Notes: generated by a model not told the origin, from the sequence alone. Shown: positions 26,499-36,876, counted from the stretch's first letter. The stretch is DNA of 41,464 nt from Rhodocyclales bacterium (GCA_016177805.1 JACOUN010000120.1:1-41464); one strand, 5' to 3'. Made by a program: numbers and translations.

Positions 26499-28865
26499 TC
26501 AGCGCCCGTGCCAGTAGCGCGCGACGCGCGCCCGTTGCGCCTCCATGCGCACCCCATCCGCGCCGACCTCGATCAGCACCGCCCCCCGCGCGTCGGTCCG
26601 CCATTGCCGCACACCCGCCTCGGCCCAGCGCGCCCACACCTGCGGGTGGGGGTGATGAAACGGGTTCAGGTAACCGACGGTGTAGACCGCATGCGCGGCA
26701 CCCACTGCCCGCACGAAAGCCGGTGACGACGAAGTGCGGCTACCATGATGCGGCACCAGCACCACGTCGCTGGCGACCCCCGCGCCCTCGCGGGCGAGCA
26801 ACTCCCGCTCGCCCGCCGCCTCGATGTCGCCCGCGAGCAGCACCGACCCACCGTCGCCGGCAATACGCAACACGCAGGAGCGATCATTGTCCTTCACCGT
26901 GCCTTCAGTGGAGGCGGGATGAAGCATCTCGAAACGCACCCCGTCCCACGCCCAAGCAGTGCCCGCCACGCAAGGCCGCGCCGGCAGTGCGGACGCCTTC
27001 AGTACCGCATGATCTTGCGGCAACCCATGCAAGATCGCTCCCACGGGCAGCCCGGCGAGTACCGACGACGCCCCACCCGTATGGTCGCTGTCGCCGTGCG
27101 TCAGCACCAACTGGTCGAGGCGCGCCACGCCAGAGGCAGCCAGATAGGGCAGCACCACCCGTTCGCCGGCGTCCGCGTCGAGCCCATAGCGCGGGCCGGC
27201 GTCATACAGCAGATCGTGCGCCGCAGTCTGCACATGTACCGCCGTTCCCTGCCCGACATCCAGTATGGTCACGCGCAACGCACCGTGCGGCGGACGCTGC
27301 GGCGTCCACACCAGCATCGGCACGCAGGCCAGGAGTGCCGCGAAGCGCCCCGGCGTGCCGCGCGGCAACAGCAGCCACAGCACCCCGAGGCCAGCCAGCG
27401 CGATCAATGCGGGCGGCACCGACGGGCGCACCCACATCGCCATGGGCAAGCCGGCCAGCCATTCGAGCATGCTCATCATCGGCACGGTCAGCCCGTGCGC
27501 CAGTTGCAGCAGCGGCGCAACGGGTAGCAGCACCGCCAGCAGGCTCAACGGCGCGATCGCCACGCTGACCAACGGTATCGCCAGCGCGTTGGCCAGCGGC
27601 GACAGCACCGGAAAACCGTTGAACAACATCACCAGCAACGGGATCAGCGCGAACGAAATCGCAATCTGTATTCTTGCCCCGGCGCGCCACCCCGCCTCCG
27701 GCACCAATCGCCCACCCACCACCAGCAGGATCACCCCAACCGCGCCGAACGACAGCCAGAACCCGGCCGCCAGCACCGCCCACGGGTCAACCACCAGCAC
27801 CATCAGCAAGGCCAGCGCCAGCGACCGGCTCGGCGCCATTTCGTGCCGCGCCATCAGTGCTAGCGCCGCCACCGCCAGCATGATCAACGCGCGCTGCGCC
27901 GGCAGCCCCAACCCGGCCAGCAAGGCGTAACCCGCCGCCCCGAGCAACCCGACGCACGCCGCGACGTGGCGCGCCGGAACATACAGCGCCAGACGCGGCA
28001 CACGACGCCAGCCCCACCCCGCCGACCAACCCAGTACCAGCGCCACCAGCGCCACATGCAGCCCCGAGATACTCACCAGGTGGGCCACCCCGGTGCGGCG
28101 AAACACGCTCCATTGTTCCTGCGAAATCGCACGCTGGTCGCCCACCGCCAGTGCCACCAGTACCCCGGCATAGGGCGCCGATGCAAGCGTTTCGACAAAA
28201 CGCGTGCGTACCGCGTCGCGCCAGCGGTGCACCGTGTTCATGAAACCCGGCACCGACGCCGCCAGCAGCACATTGGTGGCGTCGCACGGCACGCCGTCGT
28301 CGCAGCGCGGCGAACCGCGCACGTATCCGGTCGCACGTATGCCGCGCTCCAGCAACCACGCCTCGTAGTCGAAACCGTTTGGATTGACCAGACCGTGGGG
28401 GCGCTTAAGGCGCACGTGCAAACGCCAGCGTTGCCCTGGCTTCAGATCGGGAACCGCGGCATCGCCGCGCCGCCCCGCGTACCACGCGAGCTGGATCAAG
28501 GCTGGCACTGGCGCCCCGGAAGACTCGACCGCAAACCCGAACCGCGCCCCATCCGCCAGCGGCTGCACCAGTCCGGTGACGACACCGGTGACCTCCACGT
28601 CACGCGCTTCCCAGGCCTGCGGCAGCGCCTCCGCCAGCCGCCACTCGGCGCGCCAGGCGGCCCACATGAAGCCGGCAACGCAGGCCAGCAGGATCGTCGC
28701 CACGCGACGCGGCTTGGGCCGCACGCGGCGCCATGCCAGCGCCACGACCAGAAAGGCGCCCGCCAGCAACAGCGCCCCGCCGCGCAGCCACGCGAGCGCG
28801 GGCAGCACCGCCAAGCACTGCAGCGCGGCCACACCAAGGGCAAAGGCAACAATTGACGTCCGCAT
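26499..28865 (-). CDS. comEC: ComEC/Rec2-family DNA uptake channel
   Basis: 788 residues from ATG 28865 (MRTSIVAFALG); the frame to 28940 adds nothing membrane-like. An N-terminal DUF4131 region with membrane segments and a soluble domain is followed by the Competence domain of many membrane segments (about 210-510, including GVAHLVSISGLHVALVALVLG) and a C-terminal metallo-beta-lactamase domain with VTILDVGQGTAVHVQT and the metal motif THGDSDHTGG. ComEC passes single-stranded DNA through the inner membrane in natural transformation. It ends 3 bp from the EAL gene stop (convergent) and is divergent from the DUF2062 gene. No other competence gene is nearby, which is normal for this family. Confidence 0.96.
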   Translation of the reverse strand: MRTSIVAFALGVAALQCLAVLPALAWLRGGALLLAGAFLVVALAWRRVRPKPRRVATILLACVAGFMWAAWRAEWRLAEALPQAWEARDVEVTGVVTGLVQPLADGARFGFAVESSGAPVPALIQLAWYAGRRGDAAVPDLKPGQRWRLHVRLKRPHGLVNPNGFDYEAWLLERGIRATGYVRGSPRCDDGVPCDATNVLLAASVPGFMNTVHRWRDAVRTRFVETLASAPYAGVLVALAVGDQRAISQEQWSVFRRTGVAHLVSISGLHVALVALVLGWSAGWGWRRVPRLALYVPARHVAACVGLLGAAGYALLAGLGLPAQRALIMLAVAALALMARHEMAPSRSLALALLMVLVVDPWAVLAAGFWLSFGAVGVILLVVGGRLVPEAGWRAGARIQIAISFALIPLLVMLFNGFPVLSPLANALAIPLVSVAIAPLSLLAVLLPVAPLLQLAHGLTVPMMSMLEWLAGLPMAMWVRPSVPPALIALAGLGVLWLLLPRGTPGRFAALLACVPMLVWTPQRPPHGALRVTILDVGQGTAVHVQTAAHDLLYDAGPRYGLDADAGERVVLPYLAASGVARLDQLVLTHGDSDHTGGASSVLAGLPVGAILHGLPQDHAVLKASALPARPCVAGTAWAWDGVRFEMLHPASTEGTVKDNDRSCVLRIAGDGGSVLLAGDIEAAGERELLAREGAGVASDVVLVPHHGSRTSSSPAFVRAVGAAHAVYTVGYLNPFHHPHPQVWARWAEAGVRQWRTDARGAVLIEVGADGVRMEAQRARVARYWHGR

Positions 28866-28988
28866 AGGCGGGCATACTGGCGCAGATGCGCCCGGCGCAC
28901 AACCGCGCGACAGAACCGAACCCGCGGGCGGATACTCCAACCGAAAACGCCACCCGCCACATCAGGTCCACCGCCCACTGCCCCGACG

Positions 28989-29561
28989 ATGCGCAATCTG
29001 CTCAAACGCTATCTGCCCAAGCACGACACCGTGCATGCCAACCGTTGGCTGCAGCCGTTCGCCAACACCCTGCTGCACCCCCGGCTATGGCACCTGAACC
29101 GGCATTCGGTGGCGGGGGCGGTGGCCCTGGGCCTGGCGTGCGGGCTCATTCCCGGCCCGTTCCAGATGCTCGGCGCCGCCATCGGTTGCGTACTGTTCCG
29201 GGTCAACCTGCCGCTCGCGCTGGTCACCACCTTGTACTCGAACCCGCTCACCATCGTGCCGCTGTACATGGCGGCCTATGCCTACGGCGCGATCGTCAGC
29301 GGGGCCGATCCGGGCGGCTTCGTGCGTCCGCCCGAGATGAACGACATGGGATTCTTCGAGTGGACCACGGCGCTGCTGCCGTGGCTGACGGCACTGGGCA
29401 AGCCGCTGGCGATCGGCCTGGTGCTGCTGGCCGGCACGCTGGCGCTGCTCGGCTATTTCACGGTCCGGGCGGCGTGGCGGGTGCATCTGATGCGCGCCTG
29501 GCGCGCGCGCGCGCTGAAGCGGGCCGCCACCGAACCCTCCTCACCCTCCAAACAGGGCTAA
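28989..29561 (+). CDS. DUF2062-domain membrane protein
   Basis: 190 residues. A basic N-terminus ([21 protein letters not shown]) is followed by the DUF2062 signature [31 protein letters not shown] with its [10 protein letters not shown] continuation, two to three membrane segments (about 55-95 and 140-160), and a basic C-tail. Function unknown; the family is found in many Proteobacteria, often near competence or Lol genes. No good Shine-Dalgarno is seen, but the conserved N-terminus supports this ATG. Its stop codon overlaps that of the convergent lolD gene (CTAA at 29558-29561). Confidence 0.88.
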   Translation: MRNLLKRYLPKHDTVHANRWLQPFANTLLHPRLWHLNRHSVAGAVALGLACGLIPGPFQMLGAAIGCVLFRVNLPLALVTTLYSNPLTIVPLYMAAYAYGAIVSGADPGGFVRPPEMNDMGFFEWTTALLPWLTALGKPLAIGLVLLAGTLALLGYFTVRAAWRVHLMRAWRARALKRAATEPSSPSKQG

Positions 29562-30247
29562 ACGCTCAGCACCCCGTCCTCGATACGCACCATACGTTGC
29601 GCGCGTTGCGCCATCGATTCGTCGTGGGTGACGATGATGAAGCTGGTGTGCAGCCGCTCGTTCAGGCTCAGCATCAAGTCGAACACGCTCTCGGCGGTGC
29701 GCCGGTCGAGGTTGCCGGTCGGCTCGTCGGCCAGCACGCAAGCCGGCTCGGTCACCAGCGCGCGCGCGATCGCGGCGCGCTGGCGCTCCCCGCCCGACAG
29801 TTCGGCGGGGGTGTGATCGAGCCGGTGCCCCAGCCCCACCTCCTTCAGCATCGCCACCGCGCGCTTATCGGCCTCGGCACGCTCCATGCGCCGGATGTAG
29901 AGCGGCATCGCGACGTTTTCGACGGCCGAGAACTCGGGCAGCAGATGGTGGAACTGGTACACGAAGCCCAGCGCCTGGTTGCGCAGCAGCCCGCGCCGGT
30001 AATCGGACAGCCGCGAGAAGTCGTTACCGAGCAGCGCCACCGTGCCCGCGCTGGGCGCATCCAGCCCCCCCAGCAGGTGGAGCAAGGTGCTCTTGCCCGA
30101 ACCCGAAGCGCCCACGATTGCGACGCGTTCGCCCCGCATCACGCGCAGGCTCACGTCGCGCAGCACCTGCACCGCGTCCACACCTTCACGAAAGCTCTTG
30201 CTCAGCCCCGCGCACTCGATCACCACGCCGTTCATCAACTCACTCAT
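29558..30247 (-). CDS. lolD: Lipoprotein-releasing system ATP-binding protein
   Basis: 229 residues, an ABC ATPase of the LolD/MacB type. Walker A is [16 protein letters not shown], the signature is [15 protein letters not shown] and Walker B is [12 protein letters not shown]. It powers extraction of outer-membrane lipoproteins from the inner membrane and their transfer to LolA. The gene overlaps the end of the permease gene by 8 nt, so the two are translated together. The start is ATG 30247. Confidence 0.95.
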   Translation of the reverse strand: MSELMNGVVIECAGLSKSFREGVDAVQVLRDVSLRVMRGERVAIVGASGSGKSTLLHLLGGLDAPSAGTVALLGNDFSRLSDYRRGLLRNQALGFVYQFHHLLPEFSAVENVAMPLYIRRMERAEADKRAVAMLKEVGLGHRLDHTPAELSGGERQRAAIARALVTEPACVLADEPTGNLDRRTAESVFDLMLSLNERLHTSFIIVTHDESMAQRAQRMVRIEDGVLSV

Positions 30248-31493
30248 AGCGCAGCGCCTCGGCCGGATTGACCCGCGACGCCCGCCAGCTCGGGTACAGC
30301 GTCGCCACCAGGGTCAGCGTGAACGACAGCGTGACGATCTTGATCACGTCGCTGGCGAGCACCTCGGACGGCATCTCGCTGATCAGATACACATCCTTGT
30401 TCCACAACGTGGCTCCGGTCATTTTCTCGATGGCGGGGATCACCACGTCCAGATTGCCCGCCAGCAGCATGCCGCCCGCCACCCCGGCGAGCAGGCCGAC
30501 CACGCCGATGATCGCGCCTTGCAACACGAAAATCGCCATCACCGAGCGCGGCCCGGCGCCCAGGGTGCGCAGGATCGCGATGTCGGCGCGTTTTTCCTGC
30601 ACCGCCATGACCAGCGTCGACACGATGTTGAAGGCCGCGACCGCGACGATCAGGAACAGGATCACCGTCATCATGCTTTTTTCCAGCGCCACCGCGCGGA
30701 AGAAGTTCTCGTGGCTGCGCGTCCAGTCGGCGATGCGCGCGCGCGCTTCGAGGGTGCCCGCCAGCTCGCGCGCGATACGCGGCGCGGCGAACAGATCGGC
30801 GACCTTCAGGCGCACCCCGCTCACCAGATCGTCCATGCGGTACAGCACCTGCGCATCACGCATGTGGATCAAGGCCAGCGCCGAGTCGTACTCCTGCATG
30901 CCGGCCTCGAAGATACCCACCACCTCGAACTGCTTGACCCGAGGCAGCACCGCCGCCGGGGTGACCAGCCCCTGGGGCGCGATCAGCGTGACCTTGTCAC
31001 CCAGCCCGGCGCGTAGCGCGTAAGCCAGATCGCGCCCCAGCACGATGCCGAAACGTCCAGCCTGCAAGTCTTCCAGGCTGCCGCCACGCATGTAGCGGGC
31101 AAAGTCGGCAACATTGTCTTCATCGGCCGGCAGCACGCCGCGCACCACGGTGCCGCGCACCTTCTGCTCCAGGCTCAGCATGCCCTGCTCCTGGACATAG
31201 GGCGCCGCCGCGAGCACCGCCGGATGGCGCAACGACTGGTCGGCGAGTTGCTGCCAGGCCGCCAGGTCGCCATCCAGCCCGGTGATCTGGATGTGCGAGG
31301 CCACGCCCAGGATGCGGGTGCGCAGCTCTTCCTGAAAGCCGTTCATCACCGACAGCACGACGATCAGCGCCGCGACGCCGAGCGCGGTGCCGAGCATGGA
31401 CACCAGGGAGATGAAGGAGATGAAACCGTTACGCCCCCGCGCGCGACGGCGCGAGCGGGTGTAACGCAGACCAACGAGAATTTCGTAGCGCAT
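30240..31493 (-). CDS. Lipoprotein-releasing system permease (LolC/LolE type)
   Basis: 417 residues from ATG 31493 ([17 protein letters not shown], the conserved family start). It has four membrane segments: about 25-50 ([30 protein letters not shown]), then, after a large periplasmic domain, about 275-300, 320-350 and 380-405. The C-terminus is AEALRYE. With LolD it forms the lipoprotein exporter. Only one permease gene is present, which suggests a single LolF-like or homodimeric arrangement as in many Betaproteobacteria; naming it lolC or lolE would be arbitrary. It lies 92 nt downstream of the histidine kinase gene. Confidence 0.94.
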   Translation of the reverse strand: MRYEILVGLRYTRSRRRARGRNGFISFISLVSMLGTALGVAALIVVLSVMNGFQEELRTRILGVASHIQITGLDGDLAAWQQLADQSLRHPAVLAAAPYVQEQGMLSLEQKVRGTVVRGVLPADEDNVADFARYMRGGSLEDLQAGRFGIVLGRDLAYALRAGLGDKVTLIAPQGLVTPAAVLPRVKQFEVVGIFEAGMQEYDSALALIHMRDAQVLYRMDDLVSGVRLKVADLFAAPRIARELAGTLEARARIADWTRSHENFFRAVALEKSMMTVILFLIVAVAAFNIVSTLVMAVQEKRADIAILRTLGAGPRSVMAIFVLQGAIIGVVGLLAGVAGGMLLAGNLDVVIPAIEKMTGATLWNKDVYLISEMPSEVLASDVIKIVTLSFTLTLVATLYPSWRASRVNPAEALRYE

Positions 31494-31585
31494 CAAAAGG
31501 GGGCGGTCGTTGCGAAAGCCGCCATTCTGCCGCAATGCGAGCGCCGGCGCGATCGCAAGTTGCAAGCATCATTGCGCCGACGCGC

Positions 31586-33049
31586 TCACAGCGACGGGCC
31601 GCCCCGCTCGTTTGCCAGCGGCAGCAGCACACGAAAGCGCGACCCGCGCCCGAGTACGCTGTGTGCTTCCATGGTGCCGCCATGCTGCTGCACGATACCC
31701 CACGACAGCGACAGCCCCAGCCCGGTCCCGACGCCTACCGGCTTGGTGGTGAAGAACGGCTCGAAGATGCGCCCCAGATCCTCTGCGGCAATGCCACATC
31801 CGTCGTCCTCGATCTCGACCCACCCCCACCCGGAACCGTCCTCGCGCCGATCACAGCCGGTGCGTATCGTGATCACGCCGGGCGATTCCATCGCCTGCGC
31901 CGCATTGATCAGCAGATTCAGGAACACCTGGTTGAGCTGCCCCGGATGGCAGTGCAGCAGCGGCAGGTCGCCATATTCGCGCCGCACCTCGGCCTTGCCG
32001 CGCAGTTCGCTGGCGGCCACGGTCAAGGTGCTGTCGAGTTCGTCGTGCAGGTTCGCGAGCTGCCACTCCACCGCGCCCGCATGCGAGAAGTTCCTGAGAT
32101 TCTGGACGATCTGCTTGACCCGCAACAACCCGTTGCTGGACTCATCCAGCAGTTTGTGCACGTCTTCCCGGACAAACCCGATATCCGCGTCCTCGCTCAG
32201 TTGCCTGATCGCATCCAGCGCCTGCGGGTCGCTCGCGATCAGCGGCTCCATCGCCACGTAAGCATCCAGCAGCGTCATGACGTCACTCACATACTCCCGC
32301 AAGGTGCCCAGGTTGGCGCTGACAAAGCCGATCGGGTTGTTGATCTCGTGCGCAATGCCCGCCGCCAGTTGGCCGATCGAGGCCATTTTTTCCTTTTCAA
32401 TCAACTGCATGCGGGCTTGTTCGATAGCGCGCAAGGCTTGCACCAGTTCCTCACGCTCGCTCTCGAGTTCCTCGTTGGCCTGCTCCAGCGCGCGGGTGCG
32501 CTCGGCGACCCGCCGTTCAAGGTCGGCATTCATCCGTGCCAGCTCGGCATTCGAGCGCGACAGCGCGCGATACAGGCGGTGCACCGCGCTCAGCAACACG
32601 CGCTGGCCCTCATCCAGATGGTCTGGAGGCGGTCGCTCCTGCCCTTGATCGGGAAACAGGATGCGTCGGGCAAGCACCTGGTCTTCGCCGAGAATGTGCA
32701 GAACGAGCCACGCGGAAAGAAACTCGTGCAGATTCGCCGCTTGCTCGGCGGAGGCATTCCCCCCACCGGCCAGGCCGGCCAACTGTTGTTTGAACTCGGT
32801 GTGCAGCCCGTAGTGACGGACCATGAAGTCCCGGTCGAGACCGTTGGCCACCATCACACGCTCTTCGTCGGCGAAGTGAAAGAGCACGTAGTCCTGCAAC
32901 GCCCGCACCAACCCGTCGAGCTTTTCAGTGCTGCCGGCGACCAGGACATCGCCCAGTTCGTTGATCAATCCGACCAGATGGCGGTGTTGTTGGTCAATAC
33001 TCGCAATGCCGGTCTCGAAGCTCGCCTGCCAGACGAAGGCCTCTATCAC
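31586..33049 (-). CDS. Bacteriohemerythrin-histidine kinase (oxygen/NO sensor)
   Basis: 487 residues, cytoplasmic. The N-terminal hemerythrin domain (1-135) has all seven di-iron ligands: H22, H58, E62, H79, H83, H118, D123. A coiled coil follows (about 165-220). The kinase core has phospho-acceptor H234 (GIAHEINNP), N box (NQVFLNLLINAAQAM), G1 DDGCGI, F box FEPFFTTK and G2 GTGLGLSLSWG. Hemerythrin domains bind O2 or NO reversibly, so the kinase should sense these gases. The GTG start (33047-33049) overlaps the stop of the upstream GGDEF-EAL-REC gene (GTGA), giving coupled translation. Its target is presumably the receiver at the C-terminus of that protein. Confidence 0.93.
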   Translation of the reverse strand: MIEAFVWQASFETGIASIDQQHRHLVGLINELGDVLVAGSTEKLDGLVRALQDYVLFHFADEERVMVANGLDRDFMVRHYGLHTEFKQQLAGLAGGGNASAEQAANLHEFLSAWLVLHILGEDQVLARRILFPDQGQERPPPDHLDEGQRVLLSAVHRLYRALSRSNAELARMNADLERRVAERTRALEQANEELESEREELVQALRAIEQARMQLIEKEKMASIGQLAAGIAHEINNPIGFVSANLGTLREYVSDVMTLLDAYVAMEPLIASDPQALDAIRQLSEDADIGFVREDVHKLLDESSNGLLRVKQIVQNLRNFSHAGAVEWQLANLHDELDSTLTVAASELRGKAEVRREYGDLPLLHCHPGQLNQVFLNLLINAAQAMESPGVITIRTGCDRREDGSGWGWVEIEDDGCGIAAEDLGRIFEPFFTTKPVGVGTGLGLSLSWGIVQQHGGTMEAHSVLGRGSRFRVLLPLANERGGPSL

Positions 33050-36000
33050 TCACTGCCCCCCTCGTCCTCATCGGCCGCGCCGCGCCCGTACTTGTTCTCT
33101 TCGTAGTGCATGAACGCCTCGCGGATCTGCTGACGCAGGTCTTCGTCGTCCCAGGGCTTGGAGATGAACCGGTAGATCGCGCCGCGATTGACGGCGCTCA
33201 TCAGTGCGTTCATGTCGCTATACCCGGAGAGCACGAGGCGCACCGTATCCGGGTACAGCGCCCGGACCCGGCCGAGAAACTCGCTGCCGCTCATCACCGG
33301 CATGCGCTGGTCCGACACGATGACCTGAACATCGTTGAGGGCGAGCAACTCCAACGCGTCCGCAGCGGAGGTTGCGGTCAGGATGTGATAACCACTGCGC
33401 CGGAACAAACGCCGCAGCGCGGTCAGGATGTCGGGTTCGTCATCCACCAGCAGCAGCGTGCGCGTCAAGTGGTCAGCGGGCTCGGCCCCGTGCGGGATGC
33501 CCCGCGCGCCGACGATGAAGTCATCGAACTGCTCATGTGCGACGGGGCGCGAAAGAAAATAGCCCTGCATCTGATCGCAGTTTTGCAGGCGCAAATAGCG
33601 AAACTGCGCTTCCGTTTCGACCCCCTCCGCGACCACCCGCAGGCGCAGACTGTGCGCCATCGCGATCACGGCCTTGGCGATCAGCGCGTCATCCGGGTCG
33701 GTCGTGATGTTGCACACGAAAGACTGGTCGATCTTGAGGCAATCGAACGGAAAACGCTTCAGATAGCCCAGGCTGGAGTAGCCTGTGCCGAAATCATCCA
33801 TCGCCAGCCCCACGCCCAGCGCTTTCAGGCGCTTGAGCACGTCCGCCGCGATGTCGAGGTTGTGCATGACCACCGTTTCGGTCAGCTCCAGCTCCAGCCA
33901 GCGCGGGTCCAGCTGCGCATCGCGCAACGCCCGCGTCACCGTCTCGACGATATCGGGCTGGCGGAGCTGGCGCGCCGACAGGTTGACCGCGATCACGATA
34001 GGCGCGCGCCCCGCCCGCTGCCACAGGCGCGCCCGCCGGCAGGCCTCGCGCAGCACCCATTCGCCGATCGGCACGATCAGTCCGGATGCCTCCGCCAGCG
34101 GAATGAACTCGGTGGGCGGCACCAGGCCGCGCGCCGGATGCTGCCAGCGCACCAGCGCCTCGGCGCCAACGATCGCGCCGGTGTGCAGATCCGCCTTGGG
34201 CTGATAGTGCAACACCAGTTCATCGCGCTCCAGTGCCCCCCTCAGGCTGGCCTCCAGATCCATCAGGTTGCGCGCGCGCTCGTTCATATCCGGTGAATAG
34301 CAGCACCACGCGTTGCGCCCGCTCTCCTTGGCCCGGTACATCGCCAGATCGGCCAGTCGCAGCAGCGATTCGGCATCGTGTCCATCCCTGGGATAGAGGC
34401 TGATGCCTATGCTTGCGGTGACGAACAACTCCTGGTCATTGATCCGCAGCGGCTGTTCGAGCGCCGTCATGAGCTTGTGGGCGACGCCGGTCGCATCATC
34501 GGGGTGCTCCAGTCCGCTCAGCACCACCACGAACTCGTCCCCCCCCATGCGCGCGACGGTGTCGCCGTCGCGCATGCAATCCTCCAACCGCAGCGCCACC
34601 GCCTTGAGCAGCATGTCGCCCAGCGCGTGCCCGAGGTTGTCATTGACGTTCTTGAACTGGTCCAGATCGACCAGCAGCACCCCGACCACCGTATGGTCGC
34701 GCTGCGCGCGCGCGATACTGAATTCCAGCCGATCGGCGAGCAAAGTGCGATTGGCCAGCCCGGTCAGCACGTCGCGCGTCGCCAGGTGTTCGAGTTCCTG
34801 CTCGCGCCGCACCCGCTCGGTGACGTCATTGAATATGCTGATAAAGTGGGTTACGACGCCGCTTTCGTCAGCCACCGGCGCGAGAAACAGTTCGTTCCAG
34901 AACGGCGTGGCGTCCTTGCGCCGGCAGCGCAGGACCGCGTGTCCGGGTGCGCGCCGGCGCAACGCGATGCGTATGCGTTCGAGCGCCGCCTGATCCACCT
35001 CATTGCCGACGAAAATGCGACCGTTGCCGCCGATCACCTCGTGCGCCGCGTAGCCCGTGATCGCCTCCATTGCCGCGTTGACATAGACGATGGGGTGCGT
35101 CGGCGCGAGCGCGTCGGTGATCATGACCCCATTGATCGACGATTCAATGGCGCGCCCGAACAAGCGCAACTGCTGCTCCGCCGCCAGCCGGGCCTGTTCG
35201 TTGCGCTGCGTATGCACGTGAAACGCGATGTTGTCGGCGAGTTCGCGCAGCAGGCGCACCTCGTAGTCGTCGAACAGATCCGGCTCGGTCGCGTAGATCC
35301 CGAGCACCCCGTAGGTGGTGCCCGAATGTCGCAACGGCAGGACGATCTGCGCGCGCAGCCCCTCGCTCTCGATGAAGCTGCGCCACTCGCCAACGCTGGC
35401 CGCCACGCTGTCGGGCAGATCGCGCACCACCACCACCTGCCCGGTTATTGCCGCCTGCCCGCTGGCCCCGATGCTGAACCGGCTGTCCGGATCCCACGAC
35501 AGGCGAAAGCTGGCGCTCGGGTCACTGGCGAAGCCCGACCACGCCACCGGCTCTATGGTCTTCCCCTCGTCGTCGCGCAACACGCTGATCATGGAGAACC
35601 GATAGCCGCCCACATCGGTGAGCAGCGCGCACAACCTGGAAAACAGCCCGTCTTCATCACGCTGGGTCACGAGCGCCGCATTGCAGCGCGACAATACAGT
35701 GAGCGTGCGGTTGGCCCGCAGCAGCGACCGCTCCATGTCCTTCTGCGCCTGGACATCGAACGCCACGAGTTGAACCCCACGGGGCACGCCCCGCGCGCCC
35801 GCGACATCAAGCACCGGCGCCATCGCCAGCCCGATGCGACGCGCGGTGCCGTCCTGGTTGTGGCAGGTCATCTCCACCCCAGGCAGCCACTGTCCGCTCA
35901 GCGCATCGTTGAGCAGGGTGAAGAACGTTTCGCGCTGCCCCGGCGCCAGCGGGGGGAACTCCCGGTTCACTGCCTCATGGGGAGGCCACCCGAACAACTC

Positions 36001-36492
36001 CTGCGCGCCCGCGCTCCATTGGGTCACGCGGCCATCCGTGTCGAGCTGACACAGGGCAGGCGTCCCCCAGCCGGTGAAAAAATCCGTCACCAGCCCGGCC
36101 TCGCCACCCGCGCGGATGCCGGGCACGGTCGTGAGCATGGATTGCAACGCCCGGCAGAACTCCGCCACCGGCGCCGGCCATCTCAGGAAGTTCACCTCGG
36201 AAGATGGGGGGCCGACCCGTGCCGGGCATCCCCCGGAGTGCGTCAGATGCAGGACGGGAACCCCACGCAACTCGGGAGCCTCGCCCAGCAGGCCGCCCAG
36301 GCAGGTGCCCATGTGTGCGCATACATCGACACCCACGACGATCGCGTCGGGACAATCACGCGCCAGTTCGAGCGCCTGCTCGCCGGTGTGCGCTTCGATC
36401 ACGCCGTGCCCGCAAGCGCGCATCGCGCTCGACAGGATCCAGCGCGTCGCGGGGTGCGTATCTACGTTCAGTATCCTGGCGAAGCGCCCCAC
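33046..36492 (-). CDS. REC-PAS-GAF-PAS-GGDEF-EAL-REC c-di-GMP hybrid protein
   Basis: 1148 residues. In order: degenerate receiver (about 5-120, with the active-site Lys region reading NFLRWPAP), PAS (about 135-255), GAF (about 270-425), PAS (about 440-560), GGDEF (intact G650-GDEF-654, with an upstream RxxD inhibitory site, RDGD), EAL (E778-A-L, DDFGTGYSS, AEGVET, QGYFLSRP, all present), and a C-terminal receiver with phospho-acceptor D1061 (VIVSDQRMP) and VDDE at its start. Both c-di-GMP synthesis and hydrolysis are therefore possible. The GTG start at 36492 has AAGGAG 5-6 nt upstream. The stop overlaps the hemerythrin kinase start, making the pair an evident two-component system with c-di-GMP output. 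A MITE-like element lies about 135 bp upstream. Confidence 0.93.
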   Translation of the reverse strand: MGRFARILNVDTHPATRWILSSAMRACGHGVIEAHTGEQALELARDCPDAIVVGVDVCAHMGTCLGGLLGEAPELRGVPVLHLTHSGGCPARVGPPSSEVNFLRWPAPVAEFCRALQSMLTTVPGIRAGGEAGLVTDFFTGWGTPALCQLDTDGRVTQWSAGAQELFGWPPHEAVNREFPPLAPGQRETFFTLLNDALSGQWLPGVEMTCHNQDGTARRIGLAMAPVLDVAGARGVPRGVQLVAFDVQAQKDMERSLLRANRTLTVLSRCNAALVTQRDEDGLFSRLCALLTDVGGYRFSMISVLRDDEGKTIEPVAWSGFASDPSASFRLSWDPDSRFSIGASGQAAITGQVVVVRDLPDSVAASVGEWRSFIESEGLRAQIVLPLRHSGTTYGVLGIYATEPDLFDDYEVRLLRELADNIAFHVHTQRNEQARLAAEQQLRLFGRAIESSINGVMITDALAPTHPIVYVNAAMEAITGYAAHEVIGGNGRIFVGNEVDQAALERIRIALRRRAPGHAVLRCRRKDATPFWNELFLAPVADESGVVTHFISIFNDVTERVRREQELEHLATRDVLTGLANRTLLADRLEFSIARAQRDHTVVGVLLVDLDQFKNVNDNLGHALGDMLLKAVALRLEDCMRDGDTVARMGGDEFVVVLSGLEHPDDATGVAHKLMTALEQPLRINDQELFVTASIGISLYPRDGHDAESLLRLADLAMYRAKESGRNAWCCYSPDMNERARNLMDLEASLRGALERDELVLHYQPKADLHTGAIVGAEALVRWQHPARGLVPPTEFIPLAEASGLIVPIGEWVLREACRRARLWQRAGRAPIVIAVNLSARQLRQPDIVETVTRALRDAQLDPRWLELELTETVVMHNLDIAADVLKRLKALGVGLAMDDFGTGYSSLGYLKRFPFDCLKIDQSFVCNITTDPDDALIAKAVIAMAHSLRLRVVAEGVETEAQFRYLRLQNCDQMQGYFLSRPVAHEQFDDFIVGARGIPHGAEPADHLTRTLLLVDDEPDILTALRRLFRRSGYHILTATSAADALELLALNDVQVIVSDQRMPVMSGSEFLGRVRALYPDTVRLVLSGYSDMNALMSAVNRGAIYRFISKPWDDEDLRQQIREAFMHYEENKYGRGAADEDEGGSE

Positions 36493-36623
36493 TGTTGCTC
36501 CTTGGCGTGCTTTCCACTAAACAACGACATGCACGCGATACCGCCTTCGCCCCGTTGGAGTCGACGGCCGCGCGAGCGTTCATTATGGTTTAGATTCAAT
36601 CCGGAAGCATCCCATGGTTGTCG

Positions 36624-36792
36624 CTAGCAGCCTGTCGGACTTGAGCGATCGTCACGAGTCAAGTGGGAAAGCGAGGACAGATTTGCCCGGTTTCGAGGCG
36701 CATAGTGGTTCTATGCAACGAGAAAACGGGCAAATATGGACCGCTTTTCCCACTGGCGCAGTAGATCAGCCTCAAGTCCGACAGGCTGCCAG
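36624..36792. mobile_element. MITE-like palindromic element, copy 2
   Basis: A 161-bp element (36628-36788) in the opposite orientation to the copy at 25055-25222 and nearly identical inside. Its 18-bp terminal repeats are CAGCCTGTCGGACTTGAG and the exact complement. The outer bases differ from copy 1 but changed on both ends together. It is flanked by CTAG on the left and CCAG on the right, so one target copy seems mutated. It lies between the start of the GGDEF-EAL hybrid gene and the RpfE-type gene. Confidence 0.8.
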
Positions 36793-36876
36793 GCCGCGCC
36801 AGCGCTCGATCCAGCCGCCAAAGGCGGCACGAAAACCCTGCCAGGCACCCGCGCAGTGCGCCCACCTATGTCCATG

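Noticed and set aside
34378..36627. 749-codon open frame on the plus strand
   Set aside because: Antisense to the GGDEF-EAL hybrid gene, whose domains are unmistakable. The plus-strand product is His/Arg-rich noise.
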